A stretch of 64,000 bases of DNA from VXOZ01 sp965220045 (GTDB taxonomy: Bacteria; Chloroflexota; UBA11872; VXOZ01): positions 1,798,001 through 1,862,000 of the forward strand of contig OZ244803.1 in assembly GCA_965220045.1 (NCBI GenBank), in the 5' to 3' direction. How positions within the stretch are numbered: the first letter of the stretch is position 1; each line of letters starts with the position of its first letter. Position numbers and translations under genes: made by a program. The notes under the pieces are model-generated. The model saw only the letters and a list, made by a program, of their open reading frames with translations, did not search any database and had not been told where the DNA came from. Of the stretch, positions 59,148-64,000 are shown piece by piece.

Positions 59148-61361
59148 ATGTTGTCTTCAGTGTACCGCGCCTTGGTCGTATTGGCCGTCCTCGCCCTCAC
59201 TGCGTTCGCCTTGGTCGGCTGCGCAACCATGCCGCTGCCACCCGCGGCGACGCCCGTTGCCGCTCCCTCCGCAACCGATGCTGCGCCTGTTCCGCCAATC
59301 GCCGGGGAGCGTCCGTACAGTTTCACCCATCACGGAATTACCGTGCAAGACCCGTGGCACTGGCTGCGGGACCAAGACTACCCGACGGTGGATGACGAGG
59401 ATGTGCTGGCATATTTGGAGGCGGAAAACGACTACTTCGCCGCAAGCATGGCACCATACCAGGACTTGATCGACACCATCTACAAGGAAATAGAGGGGCG
59501 CCAGCCAGCGGAATTGACCAGCTTGCCCCAGCGGAGGGGACAGTGGTACTACCAGTGGCGGTACGGCGAAGGGAGCCAGTACCGCGAATGGGTCCGCTGG
59601 CCCGCCTCCGACCCCGGTGCGCGAGAAGGCCCCACCGCAAACGCTCAGGTGTTCCTCGACGAACCGGCGTTGGCCGAGGGCCTAGAATACTTCCGCTTGG
59701 GTTCCCTTTCCGTAAGCAACGACGGTTCCCTGGTGGCGTACAGCACCGACACCAACGGCTCGGAACGATACACCTTGGTGGTCAAGAACCTGGAAACCGG
59801 CGAGTTGCTGCCGGATGAGATTGCGGAGACGCGAGGCAGTGCTGTTTGGTCTGCCGATGACTCCTCCTTCTTCTACATCGCGCTGGACGAGCTTGGGCGT
59901 CCCTGGCAGGCGCGGCGGCACGTTCTGGGCAATCCGGTTGAAGAAGACGCTGTGGTTCACCAGGAGACCGAACCAGGGTTCTTCATCTGGGTAACGAACA
60001 CCGCCTCCAAGAAGTACGTCATCATAGGCGCCGGCGACCATGTGACCTCGGAGTTACGCTTGGTCCTGTCCGATGACCCTGCAGCTGAACCCGTATTGGT
60101 AGCACCCCGCCGGTCGGGGCACGAATACTCGGTGAACCACCAAGGCGACCGCTTCGTCATAAGGACAAACGACAACCATCAGAACTTCCGCCTGGCGATT
60201 GCGCCTGAGAGTGATCCCACCGAAGCGGCGTGGGAAACCCTGCTGCAGGGCACGGAGTCCTTGTACATCAAGGGCTTCTTCCTGACCGAGGATTACATCG
60301 CGGTTGAGGAACGGATCGACGGTCTAGACCAGGTGCGCATCATCGACCGTGCCGGGGAGTCGAGGCACGTCGCTTTTCCCGAGGCAGCCTACACCGCGTA
60401 CATCGACTTCGCACCGGAGTTCGACGATACCGCTCTCCGTGTGGTCTACACGTCTCTGAGCACCCCGTGGACTGACTTCGACTATCACGTCGACACGGGA
60501 GAACTGGAAGTACGGAAGTTGCAGGAAATCCCCAGCGGACATGACGCCGCGGCATACGCAACTCACCGAGAACTTGCGCCCGCGCGGGACGGCGTGAAGG
60601 TGCCGGTGTCGATTGTCCGCCACAAGAACACCCCGGTGGACGGTTCCGCGCCCCTGTATATCTACGCCTACGGCGCTTACGGCTACGCCGTTTCCCCATA
60701 CTTCTCCACCGCCAGGCTGTCCCTTTTGGAGCGGGGGGTAATCTTCGCCATCGCCCACGTGCGCGGCGGGGACGACTTGGGCTACCACTGGTATGAGGCC
60801 GGCAAGTTGTTCGAGCGAACCAACACCTTCAATGACTTCGTGGACGTGGCGCGCCACCTTATAGACAGGGGCTACGGCTCCGAGGGGCGCATCGCCATTT
60901 CCGGGGCCAGCGCGGGCGGGTCGCTGGTGTGCGCGGTAGTCAATCAAGCTCCGGAACTCTGGGGCGCGGCGGTTGCCAACGTACCTTTCGTGGACATTCT
61001 GAACACCATGCTCGATGCCGACCTGCCATTGACTCCACCGGAGTGGCCGGAATGGGGCAACCCCATCGAAGATAAGGCCGCGTTCGAGTACATTCGTTCC
61101 TACTCTCCCTACGATCAGCTTAAGCCGGGTGAGTACCCGCCGATAATGGTGACGGCGGGACTGAACGACCCGCGGGTGACGTATTGGGAACCCGCCAAGT
61201 ACGTGGCTAAATTACGCGCCGTCAAGACGGATGACAATCTGGTACTGCTGAAGACGGACATGGGCGCCGGGCATGGCGGCAGGTCGGGCCGGTTTGCCCG
61301 TTGGTACGAAATCGCCGAGGAATATGCCTTCATCCTAGCGAGTCTGGGCTTGGCGGAATAG
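59148..61361 (+). CDS. Prolyl oligopeptidase family (S9A) serine peptidase, oligopeptidase B-like, lipoprotein
   Basis: 737 residues. An N-terminal hydrophobic stretch with lipobox LVGC (Cys ~25) and a Pro/Ala-rich linker precede a beta-propeller domain (VQDPWHWLRDQDYP near 68 is the family start motif) and a C-terminal alpha/beta-hydrolase domain. Catalytic residues: Ser588 in ISGASAGGSL, Asp in GLNDPRVTYWEP and His in GAGHGGRSGR. AYGAYGYAVSPYFS and AHVRGGDDLGYHWYEAGK are typical of oligopeptidase B, which cuts short peptides after basic residues. Lipid anchoring is unusual for this normally cytosolic enzyme and implies peptide degradation at the cell surface. The dehydrogenase gene follows by 16 nt. 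Confidence 0.9.
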   Translation: MLSSVYRALVVLAVLALTAFALVGCATMPLPPAATPVAAPSATDAAPVPPIAGERPYSFTHHGITVQDPWHWLRDQDYPTVDDEDVLAYLEAENDYFAASMAPYQDLIDTIYKEIEGRQPAELTSLPQRRGQWYYQWRYGEGSQYREWVRWPASDPGAREGPTANAQVFLDEPALAEGLEYFRLGSLSVSNDGSLVAYSTDTNGSERYTLVVKNLETGELLPDEIAETRGSAVWSADDSSFFYIALDELGRPWQARRHVLGNPVEEDAVVHQETEPGFFIWVTNTASKKYVIIGAGDHVTSELRLVLSDDPAAEPVLVAPRRSGHEYSVNHQGDRFVIRTNDNHQNFRLAIAPESDPTEAAWETLLQGTESLYIKGFFLTEDYIAVEERIDGLDQVRIIDRAGESRHVAFPEAAYTAYIDFAPEFDDTALRVVYTSLSTPWTDFDYHVDTGELEVRKLQEIPSGHDAAAYATHRELAPARDGVKVPVSIVRHKNTPVDGSAPLYIYAYGAYGYAVSPYFSTARLSLLERGVIFAIAHVRGGDDLGYHWYEAGKLFERTNTFNDFVDVARHLIDRGYGSEGRIAISGASAGGSLVCAVVNQAPELWGAAVANVPFVDILNTMLDADLPLTPPEWPEWGNPIEDKAAFEYIRSYSPYDQLKPGEYPPIMVTAGLNDPRVTYWEPAKYVAKLRAVKTDDNLVLLKTDMGAGHGGRSGRFARWYEIAEEYAFILASLGLAE

Positions 61362-61377
61362 GCGTAGCGCTGCGGGG

Positions 61378-62433
61378 ATGGCTTTGCGACGGGACTGGAA
61401 GGCCCGGCTGCCGGAGGGTGAGTTGGCGAATTACAAGATTGTAGCGTGGGGCGGTCGCAACAGGCCTGGCGACTATGCGTACGAACTGGAATCCCTGCGG
61501 GACGTGGATGCCGAGCTTGTGGAAGTAGCCGCAGAAACGGATGGGGAGTTTCTGGAAAAGGCTCAGGACGCAGACGCCATCATCGCAAGCGGTCGGCCTC
61601 TTTCAGAAGTGGTGATTCAGGGACTAAAGCAATGCAAGATCATTGCGTTGAATAGCGTGGGCACCAACCACGTCGCCGTTGCGGCGGCTACGGCCAAAGG
61701 CATCCCGGTAACCAACTGCCCCGATATCAATGTCCAGGAGGTCGCGGAGCACACGGTAACGCTCATCCTGGCCGCCCATCGCCGGCTGCTTACTATGGAC
61801 AAAACGGTCCGGGCGGGGCACTGGTGGGAAGGGCACGCGCCAATGCGGCAGTTGCCCCGGCTGTTTGGTCAGACGCTTGGGTTTGTTTCCTTTGGCAACA
61901 TTCCCAGGGCCGTTGTGCCGTTGGTAAAGCCGTTTGGGCTCCGCCTCCTCGCCCATGACCCTTATGTCATGGAGACCCTCATGATCCAATACGGCGTAGA
62001 GCCGGTTGAACTTACCGAGCTGTTACAGCGGTCGGACATCATCGCCAACCACCTCCCGGGATCCGGTGGCACCGCCAAAATGATTGGTGAGGAGCAATTC
62101 CGGCTCATGAAGTCCACTGCAATCTTCGTCAACACCGGTCGGGGAACGACCGTGGACGAGGCGGCGATGATACGGGCGCTTGACGAAGGGTGGATAGCGC
62201 ACGCCGCGCTGGATGTGCTGGAAAAAGAACCACCCGATCCCAAAAGTCCCCTATTCAGCATGGAGAACGTCACGTTGACGCCTCACGTGGCCTCCGCGTC
62301 ATCCAGGGTTCTCGCCGTGAGCAAGCGTCGCGTGGGCATGGAAGTTGCCCTGGTGTTGAGCGGCCGCCGGCCCCTCTCCTGTGTCAATCCGTCCGTGCTG
62401 GACGGTTCGGACCTGCTTAAGTGGCAGTCCTGA
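61378..62433 (+). CDS. D-isomer-specific 2-hydroxyacid dehydrogenase (phosphoglycerate dehydrogenase-like)
   Basis: 351 residues, NAD-dependent oxidoreductase of 2-keto acids. NSVGTNHVAVAAATAKGIPVTNCP and VAEHTVTLILAAHRR lead into the Rossmann domain. Catalytic Arg is in FVNTGRGTTVDEAA, Glu in LDVLEKEPPDP and His in TPHVASAS. The dinucleotide loop reads LGFVSFGNIPRAV: the first Gly of GxGxxG is Ser and the last position is Pro, as in a divergent subgroup, so cofactor binding may be altered. 94 nt before the ThDP enzyme, with which it may form a pathway (2-keto acid handling), but this is inferred. Confidence 0.85.
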   Translation: MALRRDWKARLPEGELANYKIVAWGGRNRPGDYAYELESLRDVDAELVEVAAETDGEFLEKAQDADAIIASGRPLSEVVIQGLKQCKIIALNSVGTNHVAVAAATAKGIPVTNCPDINVQEVAEHTVTLILAAHRRLLTMDKTVRAGHWWEGHAPMRQLPRLFGQTLGFVSFGNIPRAVVPLVKPFGLRLLAHDPYVMETLMIQYGVEPVELTELLQRSDIIANHLPGSGGTAKMIGEEQFRLMKSTAIFVNTGRGTTVDEAAMIRALDEGWIAHAALDVLEKEPPDPKSPLFSMENVTLTPHVASASSRVLAVSKRRVGMEVALVLSGRRPLSCVNPSVLDGSDLLKWQS

Positions 62434-62527
62434 GCGCAAATCGCGCACCTTCTTGTGAAACTGACTTGATTGTCTGTCCGGGTCTCGCCCTGGCGAGCAG
62501 CCCTTTAGATCCGAAGGAAGAAAAACC

Positions 62528-64000
62528 ATGAATGTGCTGGAGACCGTTGCCGGGATATTGAAGGCTGAAGGTGTGGAGTGGATATCGTGTTTCCCCTCCA
62601 ACGAGCTGATTGAGGCGGTTGCCGGCGAGGGCATTCGCACCGTCATGTTCCGGCAGGAGCGGGGCGCCATCATGGCTGCCGACGGCTTTAGCCGCGTCAA
62701 CGATCGCGCGAAGTTTGGCGTGGTGATCACCCAGGGAGGCCCCGGCGGGGAGAATTCCATGGGCGGGCTGGCTCAGGCCTTTGCCGACAACGTGCCGATA
62801 CTGTACTTTACCGCAGGTCCGCTCTTGAATCGCTACGCCGTGCGGCCGGATTTCTCACCGGTGCGCACCTATCAAACCGTCTCCAAACGCGGCGAGGTCA
62901 TTGCCCATCCCAGTCAAGTAGTCAGCACGATGCGCCGGGCCTTTCATGCGCTGCGAAACGGTCCACCCGGTCCCGTGATCGTCGAGATTCCCTACGACAT
63001 GGACAAGCAGGAAGTCCCGGAAGGGGCAGCAGGCTATCAGCCACCCCGCACATCCCCCCAACACCCGTCAGACGGCGATGTCAAAAATGCCGTGCGACTG
63101 CTCCTGGATGCCAAGAAGCCGGTCATTTGGTCCGGCATGGGTGTCTTGTTTGCGGGCGCTACCGAGGAACTGCGGGAATTGGCAGAGCTTACCCAGATTC
63201 CGGTGTATTGCACCATGCCCGGCAAGTCCTCTTTCGATGAACGTCATCCCCTAGCGCTCGGCGCCGGCAGTCTCGCCACCACCTTGCCTGCCTGGCATTG
63301 GCTGCAAGAGTCCGACGTGCTCTTTGCCGTCGGCTCCAGCATGACCAGGACGACGTACGGCCAGGCCATTCCCGACGGCAAGACCATCATCCACAACGTC
63401 GACCGCATTGAAGACATCAATAAGGACTACTCTGTTGACGTCGGGTTGCCTGGTGACGCCAAGCTCACGCTGCGGATGATGATCGAGGAGGCGAAAGCGC
63501 AGCTCGGGGAAACCGGGCGGATAGACAACGGTCAGGTTGTCACGGAGATTAGCGCGCTGAGAGCGCAGTGGCTCGCCGAGTGGCGGCCGCTCTTGGAATC
63601 CGACGAAGTGCCCATCAATACCTACAGAGTAATCGGTGAGCTGGAAAAGACGCTGGACAAAGAAAACAGCATTGTTACCCACGATGCCGGCGCGCCGCGC
63701 GACTCGATCATGCCCTTCTACACCGCAACGGTCCCGCACAGCTACATCGGCTGGGGGAAAACAACCCACCTGGGCTTCGGCATTCCGCTCATGATTGGCG
63801 CCAAAATGGCAAGGCCGGACAAATTTTGCCTCAATTTCATGGGCGACGGCGCCTTCGGCATGTCCGGCCTCGACATCGAGACCTCCGTGCGCGCCAATGC
63901 TCCGATCACGACGGTAGTCTTGAATAATGGCGATATGGCGACGTATCCCGGCGGCTATCCCAAAGCGCGGGAACGGTTCGACCTAACGCACATGGGCGGC
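62528..64000 (+). CDS. Thiamine diphosphate-dependent enzyme (acetolactate synthase-like), cut by window end
   Basis: 491 codons are present and the frame is still open at the last base. ThDP-enzyme layout: N-terminal Pyr domain with the activating Glu44 (MFRQERGA) and VITQGGPGGENSMGGLAQAFADNVP, middle domain with AKKPVIWSGMGVL, and C-terminal PP domain with MGDGAFGMSGLDIETSVRANAPITTVVLNN carrying the GDG...NN ThDP/Mg motif. Likeness is to the acetolactate synthase / benzoylformate decarboxylase / glyoxylate carboligase group; no acetolactate-synthase-specific Lys or small subunit can be confirmed, so it is probably a catabolic keto-acid decarboxylase or carboligase. GGAAG ribosome site before the ATG. 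Confidence 0.85.
   Translation, partial: MNVLETVAGILKAEGVEWISCFPSNELIEAVAGEGIRTVMFRQERGAIMAADGFSRVNDRAKFGVVITQGGPGGENSMGGLAQAFADNVPILYFTAGPLLNRYAVRPDFSPVRTYQTVSKRGEVIAHPSQVVSTMRRAFHALRNGPPGPVIVEIPYDMDKQEVPEGAAGYQPPRTSPQHPSDGDVKNAVRLLLDAKKPVIWSGMGVLFAGATEELRELAELTQIPVYCTMPGKSSFDERHPLALGAGSLATTLPAWHWLQESDVLFAVGSSMTRTTYGQAIPDGKTIIHNVDRIEDINKDYSVDVGLPGDAKLTLRMMIEEAKAQLGETGRIDNGQVVTEISALRAQWLAEWRPLLESDEVPINTYRVIGELEKTLDKENSIVTHDAGAPRDSIMPFYTATVPHSYIGWGKTTHLGFGIPLMIGAKMARPDKFCLNFMGDGAFGMSGLDIETSVRANAPITTVVLNNGDMATYPGGYPKARERFDLTHMGG

Noticed and set aside
56072..64000. 23S or 5S rRNA downstream of tRNA-Ala
   Set aside because: No rRNA-like sequence seen; the region is covered by protein genes with clear families.

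Overview
The window is bacterial chromosomal DNA, fairly GC-rich and densely coded, with many GTG and TTG starts and many 1-4 nt gene overlaps. The best guess for the host is an uncultured member of the Chloroflexota (moderate confidence). The zinc-binding forms of S4, S14 and L36, the S12 with the extra segment seen in Gram-positive and Chloroflexota S12, the lipoproteins and the absence of outer-membrane genes fit this, and the 16S rRNA is clearly bacterial but divergent. The sequence looks like a metagenome or symbiont contig: it has an orphan sugar-binding lipoprotein, a sulfatase, GH15 and DUF4432 sugar enzymes, and peptidases.

Layout. 1-9.8 kb: the end of a D-aminoacylase, a metallophosphoesterase, a 0.9 kb gene-free repeat island, a DUF503 gene, tRNA-Pro, a sugar ABC substrate-binding lipoprotein, a GH15 glycosidase, a secreted HExxH metallopeptidase and a XerC/D recombinase. 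10-14 kb (minus strand): ppdK, an O-methyltransferase and pcm as one operon behind an extended -10 promoter. 14.5-19.5 kb: lspA-rluD-fabH, an RmlC-like epimerase and a sulfatase. 19.5-41.5 kb: a complete, one-directional str-S10-spc-alpha-L13/S9 ribosomal supercluster (rpsL to rpsI, including secY, adk, map, infA, rpoA and truA), headed by a near-consensus promoter TTGACA-N17-TAAACT. 41.5-43.5 kb (minus): M50 protease-scpA-scpB, meeting rpsI at a shared CTAG. 43.7-51.2 kb: a cupin, then rpsP-khpA-rimM and trmD-rplS-rnhB-yraN-DUF4432, an archaemetzincin-like gene, a DraG-like gene and sfsA. 51.5-53.4 kb (minus): a FAH-family hydrolase and a UDP-xylose-synthase-like epimerase.

53.7-56.1 kb is a 16S rRNA gene with promoter, boxB/boxA-like leader, tRNA-Ile and tRNA-Ala. 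No 23S or 5S follows: cobalt-type nitrile hydratase genes begin 90 nt after tRNA-Ala. Then come a MetE-like gene interrupted by an in-frame TGA, an oligopeptidase-B-like lipoprotein, a D-2-hydroxyacid dehydrogenase and a ThDP enzyme cut off by the window end.

Most worth a second look: (1) the MetE-like gene, where TGA falls exactly at the expected zinc-ligand cysteine (H-x-C) and coding continues in frame on both sides, so it is either a selenoprotein candidate or a very fresh nonsense mutation; (2) the 16S rRNA, whose otherwise near-universal EUB338/341F region is rewritten with helix pairing kept; (3) the 16S gene separated from 23S; (4) two neighbouring proteins that look like catalytically dead relatives of archaemetzincin and ADP-ribosylglycohydrolase; (5) two genes (metallophosphoesterase, truA) that seem to need AUU- or AUA-type start codons.
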